A DNA stretch of 13,844 nucleotides from CAYLJO01 sp964383905 (GTDB lineage Bacteria; Acidobacteriota; Blastocatellia; Pyrinomonadales; Pyrinomonadaceae). Positions 4,913-11,997 of the stretch are shown one piece after another. The stretch spans positions 1 through 13,844 of the forward strand of contig CAYLJO010000168.1 in assembly GCA_964383905.1 (NCBI GenBank), in the 5' to 3' direction. Both the position numbers and the translations under genes were made by a program. Every line of letters begins with the position of its first letter. Positions within the stretch are counted from its first letter, which is position 1. The notes below the pieces were generated by a model. That model saw only the letters and a list, made by a program, of their open reading frames with translations, did no database searches and was not told the DNA's origin.

Positions 4913-6088
4913 TCAAAGGATGGCAGTCTCTTCGAAAAGGCGACCTTCGGCAAACCTTTCGGCGCTGAGTGGCGCGGCGTCGATCAGACGTGATTGTCCG
5001 TTGAGAATTAGTTCTGAAACAGCCCGTCCGGTCGCGGGCGAATGCATGACGCCATGGTCGCTGAAACCGTTAGCCAGGTAAAGGCCGGACACGCCCGGCG
5101 ACCGGCCGATAATAGCGTGATGGTCCGGCGTCACCTCGTAGAGGCCCGCGCGGCAACGGGACGTATCAACTACGGCATTGGCATGAGAGGGCATGCGGTG
5201 GACGGCACGGGGCCGAATCTTTTCCACGAAGCTCGGATCGAAATCCGTTTTGAACCCGGGCGTCTCCTCCGGATCGGGCCACGCCATCAAGACTCCCGGG
5301 GGCGAGCCGGCCTGTGGGTCGGGGCGAAAGTGAAAACCGTTTGCCGCGTCTATGACCATCGGCGAGTCGGATGGTATTTGATCAAAAGGCGCGGTGGCGA
5401 CGAGCTGCCTGCGCAGCGGCAGAACAGGTATTCGGACGCCAGCCAGCCGCGCGACATCGGCGGCCCATGCTCCTGTCGCGTTGACGACCGTACGGGTGGA
5501 GATGTACCCGCGCGTCGTCGCGACTCACGATACATGACCGCCGGACACTTCAATTCCCGTCACCTGTGTGTCGAGCCAGAGCCTCACGCCGCGCTCGCAC
5601 GCACGCGCGGTGAAAGCTTTCATCACGCCGAGCGGCCGGACAAAGCCATCCGTCTGGCAGAATGCTCCTCCGGCAACATCGTCAACATTCAACTGTGGAA
5701 GAATCGCGGCGATGTCGCCGGCCGTCACAATCTCGACATTCTTCAGACCCGACTCGATTTGGCGTAGACGATTTGCCCTGAGGTGGTCGAGCTGTCCCGG
5801 GGTCGTCGCAACGAACAGGTAACCATGTGGCTGATAGCCTGCCGTGTAGCCCGTCGCATCCTCGAAGTTAGCGAAAAAGTCGATCGAGTAGAGGGACATC
5901 TGAATATTGATGGGTGTGGCAAACTGCGCACGCACACCGCCCGTCGCCTTGCCGGTCGAGCCCAGGCCCTGCTGCGGCTCACGTTCGAGGATGAGGACGT
6001 TTGGGCAGCCGGCTTCAGCCAGGTGGTACGCAACGCTTGCGCCCACGATGCCTCCGCCGATAATGACAATGTCAGCGCTCGCCATCAT
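4913..6088 (-). pseudogene. FAD-dependent oxidoreductase (DAO family) interrupted by one in-frame TGA
   Basis: Read straight through, the frame encodes 391 positions, the usual size of DAO-family oxidases and dehydrogenases (sarcosine, glycine or proline type). It has a Rossmann FAD motif (IVIIGGGIVGASVAYHL, G11-G16), the ribose-binding E35 (ILERE), STGKATGGVR near residue 45, VVNATGAWAADVARLAG in the middle, and the C-terminal FAD-closing segment DHHAIIGRSP...LYLANGFSDHGVMHSPA. A TGA at 5527-5525 (codon 188) splits it into 187 and 203 codons. The frame is unchanged before and after, and no other damage is seen, so a single CGA-to-TGA change is the simplest cause. Alternatives are assembly error or readthrough. 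It starts 6 bases after the ferredoxin stop, suggesting that the ferredoxin takes its electrons. The substrate cannot be named. Confidence 0.85.
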
Positions 6089-6094
6089 TTTGTC

Positions 6095-6397
6095 TCAAGA
6101 GTGTTCCGGTGGCCCGGAACACTTTGGCCCGTGCAGCGCCGGTATCTTGCCGCTGATGACGGGGTAATTCGCCGCCTCGGCGTTCAATTCCCACCACTGC
6201 TGGTACTGGTCGGGCAGGCTGGCGTCTGAAAAGATGGCTTCGACCGGACATTCGGGCACACACGCGTCACAATCGATGCAGTTTTCAGGATTAATGTAGA
6301 GGCGGTCTGGCAGCTCATGAAACGCCTCGACCGGGCAGACCGCGGCGCAATCCGTGTATTTACAGTCCACGCATAATTCCGTGACAACGTAGGTCAT
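6095..6397 (-). CDS. 7Fe-type ferredoxin ([3Fe-4S][4Fe-4S])
   Basis: A 100-residue soluble electron carrier. The N-terminus (MTYVVTELCVDCKYTDCAAV) and CIDCDACVPECPVEAIF follow the Azotobacter ferredoxin I pattern. By analogy C9, C17 and C50 would hold the [3Fe-4S] cluster and C21, C40, C43 and C46 the [4Fe-4S] cluster, while C12 matches the extra Cys of that family. The C-terminal helix region (DQYQQWWELNAEAANYPVI) is also typical. I chose the ATG at 6397 because AAAGGAG lies eight bases upstream; an in-frame ATG at 6430 adds 11 unconserved residues. It sits 86 bases downstream of ettA and 6 bases ahead of the FAD oxidoreductase, so it is a likely redox partner of that enzyme. Confidence 0.9.
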   Translation of the reverse strand: MTYVVTELCVDCKYTDCAAVCPVEAFHELPDRLYINPENCIDCDACVPECPVEAIFSDASLPDQYQQWWELNAEAANYPVISGKIPALHGPKCSGPPEHS

Positions 6398-6416
6398 CTT
6401 CCATCTCCTTTCGCTA

Positions 6417-6430
6417 TGACCTGGGATCAA
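6417..6430. repeat. TGACCTG direct repeat, copy near the ferredoxin start
   Basis: TGACCTGGGATCAA at 6417-6430 resembles TGACCTGATCAA at 6476-6487 with two bases extra. The two copies flank the spacer upstream of the ferredoxin gene and could be regulatory half-sites; the evidence is weak. Confidence 0.25.
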
Positions 6431-6475
6431 TTGGTAACGATCCGTCCGTTAAATCACCCACGCCGTCCTCTGCAA

Positions 6476-6497
6476 TGACCTGATCAACCCCAGGTCA
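6476..6497. repeat. Hairpin TGACCTG/CAGGTCA at the ettA stop
   Basis: A perfect 7-bp inverted repeat (6476-6482 with 6491-6497) around an eight-base loop containing the ettA TGA. It could form at the end of the ettA message. No T-run follows, so it may be a processing or regulatory site and not a terminator. Confidence 0.35.
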
Positions 6498-8169
6498 ACT
6501 GCCGGTATTTGATGCGATGCGGCTGGTCTGCTGCGGCGCCGAGCCTCGCCCTCCGGTCCGCTTCGTAATCCGAATAATTCCCCTCGAACCAGACGACTCG
6601 GCTCTCCCCTTCAAAGGCCAGGATGTGTGTGCTGATGCGGTCCAGGAACCAGCGGTCGTGGCTGATGACGACCGCACAGCCGGCGAAGTTTTCGAGCGCC
6701 TCCTCCAGCGCGCGCATGGTGTTGACGTCAAGATCGTTGGTCGGCTCGTCGAGCAGCAGGACGTTGGCGCCCTGCTTCAGCATCTTCGCCAGGTGTACCC
6801 TGTTTCTCTCTCCGCCGGAGAGCATCCCGATCTTTTTCTGCTGGTCGGTGCCGGAGAAATTAAAGCGTGCGACAAAGGCGCGCGAGTTGACCTCGCGGCT
6901 GCCGAGCTTAACCACGTCAAGCCCGTCTGAAATCTCCTCCCAGATCGTTTTATTCGCGTCGAGCGCGTCGCGGCTCTGGTCGACGTAAGCGAGCTCGACC
7001 GTCTCTCCGATCCGGATCGTCCCGGCATCGGGTTGCTCCTGGCCGGTAATCATCCTGAAGAGGGTGGTCTTTCCCGCGCCGTTGGGCCCGATCACGCCGA
7101 CGATTCCGCCCGGCGGCAACGAGAAAGAGATACCGTCAACCAGCAGACGCTCGCCGTACGCTTTGCTCACGCCGTCGGCTTCGATGACCAGGTTTCCGAG
7201 GCGTGGGCCGGGAGGGACGTAAATCTCCAGATCCTGCGCGCGCTTTTCGCTCTCCCGGCTCAGCAGGGCCTCGTAAGAGTTGATGCGCGCTTTGCCCTTC
7301 GCGTGGCGGCCTTTGGGCGACATCCTGATCCATTCCAGCTCGCGTTGGAGCGTTTTCTGCCTTTCGGTCTCCGACTTCTCCTCCTGCCGCAAGCGCATCT
7401 GTTTCTGCTCGAGCCACGACGAGTAGTTGCCCTGCCAGGGAATCCCCTGGCCGCGGTCAAGCTCAAGGATCCAGCCGGCGACGTTGTCGAGAAAGTAGCG
7501 GTCGTGCGTGACGGCGATCACGGTGCCGGGATATTTCTGCAGGTGCTGTTCCAGCCAGCCGACGGATTCTGCGTCGAGGTGATTGGTCGGCTCGTCGAGG
7601 AGCAGTATGTCGGGCTGTTGCAGCAGCAGGCGGCACAGTGCGACGCGCCTTCGCTCGCCGCCCGATAAAACATTGATCGGGGTGTTACCCGTCGGGCATC
7701 TTAAAGCATCCATCGCCATCTCGAGGCGTGCGTCGAGGTCCCAGGCGTCGAGCGCGTCGAGTTTCTCCTGCACCGCGCCCTGACGCTCGAGGAGCGCCGT
7801 CATCTCGTCGTCGGACATCGGCCCGGCAAACTTTTCGTTGATCTGTTCGAACTCTTTGAGCAGGTCGACGGTCGCCTGCACACCCTGCTCGACAATCTCC
7901 CGAACCGTTTTCGATTCGTCCAGTCGCGGCTCCTGTTCGAGGAATCCGATCGTGTAACCGGGCGAGAGGACGGTCCGCCCGGTAAAATTCTTGTCAACCC
8001 CGGCCAGGATTCTGAGCAGGGAGCTCTTCCCGGAGCCGTTGAGGCCGATGACCCCGATCTTAGCCCCGTAAAAATAGGAGAGATAAATGTCTTTGAGGAT
8101 TACCTTTTTGTCGTAGTTCTTCCCTACCCCGACCATCGAGTAGATGACTTTATTGGGTTGAGTGCTCAT
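6484..8169 (-). CDS. ettA: Energy-dependent translational throttle protein EttA (ABC-F ATPase)
   Basis: A 561-residue ABC-F protein close in length and motif order to E. coli EttA (555). It has two ATP-binding cassettes and no membrane domain. Cassette 1 has Walker A GLNGSGKSS (42-50), signature LSGGE (168-172) and Walker B LLLDEP with E193. Cassette 2 has GPNGAGKTT (361-369), LSGGE (450-454) and LLLDEP with E475. The linker between them (about 245-320, including WIRMSPKGRHAKGKAR) is the P-site tRNA interaction motif region. EttA binds the ribosomal E site and gates the first elongation steps according to ATP/ADP level. GILELDRG-like and GNYSSWLEQK stretches and the C-terminal RIKYRQLTW are characteristic. 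The only clear Shine-Dalgarno (GGGAGG) lies 16 bases from the ATG; a TATAAA box is nearer. The gene heads a possible transcript with ferredoxin and the FAD oxidoreductase. Confidence 0.95.
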   Translation of the reverse strand: MSTQPNKVIYSMVGVGKNYDKKVILKDIYLSYFYGAKIGVIGLNGSGKSSLLRILAGVDKNFTGRTVLSPGYTIGFLEQEPRLDESKTVREIVEQGVQATVDLLKEFEQINEKFAGPMSDDEMTALLERQGAVQEKLDALDAWDLDARLEMAMDALRCPTGNTPINVLSGGERRRVALCRLLLQQPDILLLDEPTNHLDAESVGWLEQHLQKYPGTVIAVTHDRYFLDNVAGWILELDRGQGIPWQGNYSSWLEQKQMRLRQEEKSETERQKTLQRELEWIRMSPKGRHAKGKARINSYEALLSRESEKRAQDLEIYVPPGPRLGNLVIEADGVSKAYGERLLVDGISFSLPPGGIVGVIGPNGAGKTTLFRMITGQEQPDAGTIRIGETVELAYVDQSRDALDANKTIWEEISDGLDVVKLGSREVNSRAFVARFNFSGTDQQKKIGMLSGGERNRVHLAKMLKQGANVLLLDEPTNDLDVNTMRALEEALENFAGCAVVISHDRWFLDRISTHILAFEGESRVVWFEGNYSDYEADRRARLGAAADQPHRIKYRQLTWG

Positions 8170-8177
8170 TAATTGGT

Positions 8178-8207
8178 TTTATAAACCTCCCGGTTAATTT
8201 TGTTCAC
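8178..8207 (-). promoter_or_regulatory. Weak candidate ettA promoter close to the start codon
   Basis: Minus-strand TATAAA (8183-8178) lies eight bases before the ettA ATG, with GTGAAC (8207-8202) 18 bases further up, a poor 3/6 -35. If used, the mRNA would be nearly leaderless. The same bases form a small hairpin GGTTT-ATA-AAACC that could instead bring GGGAGG (8191-8186) closer to the ATG. Confidence 0.25.
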
Positions 8208-8276
8208 GTTGGTTAATGAGTTTAACATTGAGTTCGGCGGCACGCACCAGTGTAAACCGTGGCTAATAGATAAAAT

Positions 8277-8307
8277 GGGCGGCGCTCTTATAGCTGAGAG
8301 GCCGCCC
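8277..8307 (-). terminator. Probable rho-independent terminator of the SDR gene
   Basis: GGGCGGC (8277-8283) pairs perfectly with GCCGCCC (8301-8307), and inside it CTCT pairs with AGAG past a one-base bulge. Reading on the minus strand the stem is followed by ATTTTATC. It lies about 50 bases after the stop of the SDR gene and upstream of ettA, so it separates the two transcription units. Confidence 0.6.
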
Positions 8308-8354
8308 CTTGATATTATTCGATTCCTTCTTCACGGTGAGAGGCCGATCCGCAA

Positions 8355-9395
8355 TTATTGACCGTCCCGCGCTGATTGGCCATGAGACCCGTTTGATGGC
8401 CTGGGCCAAAGGGCCGCGACGGCCAAGCCGGTACTTAGCACCAGCGCGCCGGTGATGAACGGGTGGAGCGATGCCTTAGTGTAAAGACTGCTTTCGGCGA
8501 CGTGCCCTTCATGACCACTGCGTTCCTGCAGCCTGCCCGACGGGCGGTAGAGGCCATTCCGGTCGCGATGGCGGGCCGGCTGATCAGACTTCTGCTGATC
8601 AAACATCGTCCACTCCATGACCTTATCAGTCAGCCTCGGCGCGTATTTGCTAGACAGGGAGATCGCCTTGCCGCCACCGCCGACGAAAACGTCCCGCTCC
8701 GGGTGCTCGGCGCAATGCAAAATCGCTTTGGCTACCACCTCCGGCGCGTACACCGGCCGTGGGTGCTGGGGTTCGACGGGCATGTAGTTCTTGGCGTGCT
8801 TCGTGTAGGGCGTATCAATCGCGCCGGGCTTGATCAGCGTCACAGAGATTGGCGCGCCTTCCTCTTCGAGTTCCATCCGCAGGGCGTCGGTGAAGCCTTT
8901 CACCGCATGTTTGGAGGCCGAGTAGATCCCTTGCAGGGGTATGGCGCGGTCGGACAGAACGCTACCGATGTTGATCAGAGCGCCGCCACGTTGCCGCAGA
9001 TGCTCGGCGGCAATTCTTGAGCCGTAAACCACGCCCCAAAAGTTGGTGTCAAAGAGACGCCTTTGGTCTTCCAGTGAGACATCCAGAATCCTGCCGTAGG
9101 TCGACACGCCGGCGTTGTTGACCCAGGTATCGAATCCGCCGAAGCGCCGGATCGCCTCATCGGCAATTCGCCGCACGTCCTGCTCGCGGCCGACGTCGGC
9201 GACCACATGGGTCGCCTCGCCGCCGTTTGCCTTGATCTCGTCCGTGAGCCGCCGCAGGGCCTCTTCGCTCCGTGCTGCCAGTACGAGACGAGCACCCTTC
9301 TGAGCCGCCATTCTGGCCGTCACCAGCCCGATCCCACTTGAGGCACCGGTGATAACCATGACCTGCTTGTTGAGCTTCTTCAGTTTTACCTTCAT
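8355..9395 (-). CDS. Short-chain dehydrogenase/reductase with C-terminal membrane segment
   Basis: A 346-residue classical SDR. The cofactor motif TGASSGIG (16-23), NNAG (93-96), the catalytic S145 and YSASK (Y158, K162) are all present, followed by the PGAIDTP loop. ARSEEAL after the second strand suggests NADP(H) preference. The catalytic domain ends near residue 265. Beyond it come a hydrophilic linker (SDQPARHRDRNGLYRPSG) and one hydrophobic segment (ITGALVLSTGLAVAALW, about 314-330) with a polar tail, so the enzyme is probably anchored to the membrane. I start at ATG 9395, seven bases after GGGAGG; the preceding TTG is possible but too close to it. A candidate promoter (TTGATC, 16 bases, TATTTT) lies just upstream. 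The substrate cannot be told; similar SDRs carry broad carbonyl-reductase labels. Confidence 0.88.
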   Translation of the reverse strand: MKVKLKKLNKQVMVITGASSGIGLVTARMAAQKGARLVLAARSEEALRRLTDEIKANGGEATHVVADVGREQDVRRIADEAIRRFGGFDTWVNNAGVSTYGRILDVSLEDQRRLFDTNFWGVVYGSRIAAEHLRQRGGALINIGSVLSDRAIPLQGIYSASKHAVKGFTDALRMELEEEGAPISVTLIKPGAIDTPYTKHAKNYMPVEPQHPRPVYAPEVVAKAILHCAEHPERDVFVGGGGKAISLSSKYAPRLTDKVMEWTMFDQQKSDQPARHRDRNGLYRPSGRLQERSGHEGHVAESSLYTKASLHPFITGALVLSTGLAVAALWPRPSNGSHGQSARDGQ

Positions 9396-9568
9396 CAATG
9401 TTCCTCCCTGAAAATATGACGGTGCTGCTCCTGATCAAGGAGTAAATATTCGATCCGTCAACGCTCCGCTTGACATCAGGATGATAACGCCAATATTCCC
9501 ACAATCCTCCCGTCTCAGTATTGCAAATGCTTAAAGATTTCTTGTTATATTGGATATTCGAGGATAGT

Positions 9569-9580
9569 CTTTTATAAAAG
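9569..9580. repeat. Perfect 12-base palindrome CTTTTATAAAAG
   Basis: An AT-rich palindrome in the 272-base spacer between the YjbQ-type gene and the SDR gene. It could be a binding site or part of a -10 region; no partner element is convincing. Nothing else coding was seen in 9396-9667. Confidence 0.3.
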
Positions 9581-9667
9581 CCTGACCATTTGACACATCT
9601 GGAACGCGCACCTCCCCCGGTCGCTGAAAACCACGGCGACAAGCTAACCGGCAACTATGTATGGACT

Positions 9668-10090
9668 CTATTCCCCGATGATCTTCACCAGCACCCGCTT
9701 ATCCCGGCGGCCGTCGAACTCGCCATAAAAGATCTGCTCCCACGGGCCGAAATCCAGTTTGCCGTTGGTGATGGCGACGACCACCTCGCGGCCCATGATC
9801 TGGCGCTTGTGGTGAGCGTCGCCGTTGTCTTCTCCCATCCGGTTGTGGTGGTAACGCTCCGGGCTGGGGTCGAAGGGGGCGAGCCATTCCAGCCACCGGC
9901 GGTAATCTTCATGCAGCCCCGGCTCATCGTCGTTGATGAAGACGCTCGCGGTGATGTGCATCGCATTGACGAGGCATAGACCCTCCTTGACGCCGCTGCC
10001 CTCGACCTCTTTTTCAACCTGCCGCGTAATATTGATGAAGCCCATTCTCTCGGGAACATTGAATGTCAGGTATCGCGTCCGGGATTTCAT
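9668..10090 (-). CDS. yjbQ: YjbQ/UPF0047 family protein (secondary thiamine-phosphate synthase type)
   Basis: A 140-residue protein, the normal length for UPF0047. Conserved family features are visible: GLCLVNAMHITASVFINDDE (H45), LHEDYRRWLEWLAP (H60), the His-rich YHHNRMGEDNGDAHHK (H81, H82, H93, H94) and the C-terminal GKLDFGPWEQIFYGEFDGRRDKR. E. coli YjbQ was reported to have a weak thiamine-phosphate synthase activity; the physiological role is not settled. The His cluster suggests a metal or phosphate site. The gene begins 15 bases after the EF-P family gene, and its Shine-Dalgarno AAAGGAG overlaps the TAA of that gene, so the two are co-transcribed and probably co-translated. No thiamine pathway gene is nearby. 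Confidence 0.88.
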   Translation of the reverse strand: MKSRTRYLTFNVPERMGFINITRQVEKEVEGSGVKEGLCLVNAMHITASVFINDDEPGLHEDYRRWLEWLAPFDPSPERYHHNRMGEDNGDAHHKRQIMGREVVVAITNGKLDFGPWEQIFYGEFDGRRDKRVLVKIIGE

Positions 10091-10105
10091 CGCGCACGAT
10101 CTCCT

Positions 10106-10678
10106 TTATGCCCTTCCGGCGACTTCGCCTGTCTGCGTATTGACGCGCACCGTTTCGCCCTCTTTGATGAAGAGGGGCACGCGCACGTGGAGTCCCGTTT
10201 CGAGGGTCGCCTGCTTGGTGGCACCCCCGGCGGCGGTGTCGCCGCGCAGGCCCGGCTCGGTGGATGTGACCCTTAATTCGACGAACTGGGGCAATTGCAG
10301 CGAAACCGGAGCGCCGTTGTACTTCAGCACCTGCACCGACACGCCGTCTTTGAGATAACCACGATCATCTCCGACACTCTCTTCGGTAAACATAAACTGC
10401 TCGTAAGTTGTCTCATCCATAAAATGATACCCGTCGGCATCGGCGTAGAGAAAAGAGGCGGGCGACAGCTCGACGTCCGGCTCCTCAAATTTCTCGCTCG
10501 ACTTGAAGCTTTTCTCCTGAACCGCGCCGGTCAAGAGATGGCGCAGCCTGGTGCGGACCATTGTCGCCGCGCCCCGCGCCGTCGGCGAAGCGAAGAACAC
10601 ATCCACCACCGTGTAGGGCTGGTTGTCGACTGAGATCAGCATTTTGCGTTTTAATTCGTTCGCTCCGATGAGTGGCAT
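10106..10678 (-). CDS. efp: Elongation factor P family protein with YeiP/EfpL-type loop
   Basis: A 190-residue three-domain EF-P-like protein: an N-terminal KOW domain (about 1-65) and two OB domains (about 66-128 and 129-190). The C-terminal signature region is present (ATLETGLHVRVPLFIKEGET). EF-P enters the ribosomal E site and relieves stalling at proline runs. The loop that touches the peptidyl-tRNA reads SPTARGAAT with R35 at the tip. That matches E. coli YeiP/EfpL (Arg33, unmodified), not the PGKGQA loop of EF-P, whose Lys is modified. Other parts (RLRHLLTGAVQEKSFKSSEK, YHFMDETTYEQ) look like ordinary EF-P, so this may be the sole EF-P of the organism. GGAGG lies nine bases before the ATG. 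It is followed closely by the YjbQ-type gene. Confidence 0.9.
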   Translation of the reverse strand: MPLIGANELKRKMLISVDNQPYTVVDVFFASPTARGAATMVRTRLRHLLTGAVQEKSFKSSEKFEEPDVELSPASFLYADADGYHFMDETTYEQFMFTEESVGDDRGYLKDGVSVQVLKYNGAPVSLQLPQFVELRVTSTEPGLRGDTAAGGATKQATLETGLHVRVPLFIKEGETVRVNTQTGEVAGRA

Positions 10679-10698
10679 CCGCTTGATCCTCCCTGATT

Positions 10699-10836
10699 CT
10701 ATCTCTGGCTGAGCGGGTTAGGGATAAAGCGCGGCACGTTCGTATCGTCGCCCGCCGCCCACCCCGTCAGGTAAGCCAGTCGCAGGATATTCACACAATA
10801 GTAGCAGCACGGCCGCCAAGCGACAGATTTGTCCAC
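10699..10836 (-). CDS. Possible 45-residue Cys/Trp-containing ORF upstream of the EF-P gene
   Basis: A GTG-started frame (VDKSVAWRPCCYYCVNILRL...) ends in TAG 20 bases before the EF-P family ATG. A stop lies just upstream in the same frame, and AGGTG sits 11 bases before the GTG. The peptide has three clustered cysteines, a hydrophobic middle and a FIPNPLSQR end; no family is recognised. It could be a leader peptide for the EF-P operon or a chance frame. Outside it, this spacer shows no clear promoter. Confidence 0.25.
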   Translation of the reverse strand: MDKSVAWRPCCYYCVNILRLAYLTGWAAGDDTNVPRFIPNPLSQR

Positions 10837-10868
10837 GAATTACTGAACACCTACTTAAATCTTATCAA

Positions 10869-10890
10869 AGGGGTTTGCTAAAATAACCCT
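10869..10890 (-). terminator. Weak hairpin after the serine hydrolase gene
   Basis: On the minus strand AGGGTT (10890-10885) can pair with AACCCCT (10875-10869) past one bulged base. It lies about 15 bases after the TAA and is followed by TTGATAAGATTT. The stem is short and the T-run imperfect, so termination here is uncertain. Confidence 0.25.
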
Positions 10891-10903
10891 GTTTCAAAAG
10901 CTA

Positions 10904-11809
10904 TTATTTGATCAACGCCGGGTCGGTATAGACGCCGTATCTGGTCGATCTGCCGCGCCTCCAGAAGTAGTCATAGAGCGTGCGGGAGATCTCCTTCATC
11001 GCCGCCGCGGCTTCATTCTCCATTTCGTAGTTCTCCATCACGACGACAATATAGGGGCGCTCCTTCAGGTAAACGATCGCCCATTCCGTCCTGACGCCGG
11101 CAAGCTCGCCCGGCTTGAACGCAACGGGGATGTCGGGCGGCAGGCCGGAGTTAATGCCGCCCGGTTTCGGCTTCCGCAGAATTGACAGCATATCATCGCA
11201 CGCCGCCCGGTTGAGGAATTCTCCTTTGTAAAGGATCTCCATGACGCGCGTCGCTTCGGCGGGTGTTGAAAGATTCTCTTCGCCCCGGCCGGAGGCGGCA
11301 ACGTCGATCATCCGGCGCTGCACACGCGTATGATTAAGCCCGAGGGAAGCCAGTGTCCTGTTGATGTTAGTGATACCGACCTTGTCGATCAAGATATTTG
11401 TGGCCGTATTATCGCTGAGCACAATCATCAGGACGCAAAGGTCGCGGATGCTAAGTTGGGAAGTGCGGTCTCCTAACTCTTGAAGGATGCCGCTGCCACC
11501 GACCATGTGCTGTTTGTCTACCGGCAGCAGATCATCCAGTTTGAAGCGACCTTCGCCGGCCTGCTTATACACCTCCATGAGGACCGGAATCTTGATCGCG
11601 CTGCCCTGCGGGAAAACATAGTCGGCGTTGACGGCAAACCGCTCGCCGCTTTTAAGGTCGAGCACTGCAAGGCCCATCGCCCCACGCGTGCGGCCGGCGA
11701 TCTCTTGCAGCCGCGCTTCAGTCTTATCGCGCACCAGCTTCCAATTCTCCTGCTGCGCGTAAACGGGCGCGACCCATAGCAAGCAGACTAAGATGATTCG
11801 CTTAATCAT
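10904..11809 (-). CDS. Exported class-A beta-lactamase-like serine hydrolase, atypical active site
   Basis: A 301-residue protein. Residues 1-18 are a signal peptide (MIKRIILVCLLWVAPVYA), so it is exported. The body is of the beta-lactamase2/class A fold. S70-A-I-K73 gives the nucleophile and general-base Lys, and S132-D-N134 the second motif. Two usual elements differ. The K-[TS]-G triad reads K232-P-G234 within FKPGELAGVRTEWAIV. The omega loop (RVQRRMIDVAASGRGEENLS, then TPAE) has no Glu where the deacylating Glu166 is expected. Such relatives are often annotated as serine hydrolases, and a true penicillin-destroying activity is doubtful; a cell-wall peptidase-like or acyl-binding role is possible. 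GAGGAAAG directly precedes the ATG. A perfect TATAAT lies about 80 bases upstream. It is transcribed alone. Confidence 0.85.
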   Translation of the reverse strand: MIKRIILVCLLWVAPVYAQQENWKLVRDKTEARLQEIAGRTRGAMGLAVLDLKSGERFAVNADYVFPQGSAIKIPVLMEVYKQAGEGRFKLDDLLPVDKQHMVGGSGILQELGDRTSQLSIRDLCVLMIVLSDNTATNILIDKVGITNINRTLASLGLNHTRVQRRMIDVAASGRGEENLSTPAEATRVMEILYKGEFLNRAACDDMLSILRKPKPGGINSGLPPDIPVAFKPGELAGVRTEWAIVYLKERPYIVVVMENYEMENEAAAAMKEISRTLYDYFWRRGRSTRYGVYTDPALIK

Positions 11810-11887
11810 CTTTCCTCTATCCAGCCTCTGTCGATTAAGGAATTAACACTCTGGCATGGTAAAACAGAATTTCGAGGTTTGCACACT

Positions 11888-11893
11888 ATTATA
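11888..11893 (-). promoter_or_regulatory. Perfect TATAAT -10 box upstream of the serine hydrolase
   Basis: Minus-strand TATAAT at 11893-11888, about 80 bases before the ATG at 11809. The bases 16-18 upstream are GC-rich and give no good -35, so activity may need an activator or another sigma factor. Confidence 0.35.
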
Positions 11894-11997
11894 GCGGCTT
11901 GCGGTCGGGCGCGACGATCGCGTGGTTCAGGTGAGTGAGCGGAGGAAGGCAATTTGAACCGCCGCAGGACCGAGAGGAACACAGAGGGAAAGTTTTA

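Noticed and set aside
5350..5553. Possible frameshift in the FAD oxidoreductase, suggested by an overlapping minus-strand frame
   Set aside because: Codon-by-codon reading shows the two halves are in the same frame, separated only by TGA at 5527-5525.
5042..5767. Plus-strand open frame of 241 codons opposite the FAD oxidoreductase
   Set aside because: It is the antisense shadow of a GC-biased gene; its Arg/His/Gly-rich translation has no family likeness, and the minus strand has clear DAO motifs.
7033..7668. Plus-strand open frame of 211 codons opposite ettA
   Set aside because: It is antisense to highly conserved ABC-F sequence and has no recognisable domain.
8463..9020. Plus-strand open frame of 185 codons opposite the SDR gene
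   Set aside because: It is the shadow of the SDR coding strand, without a domain or a good ribosome site.
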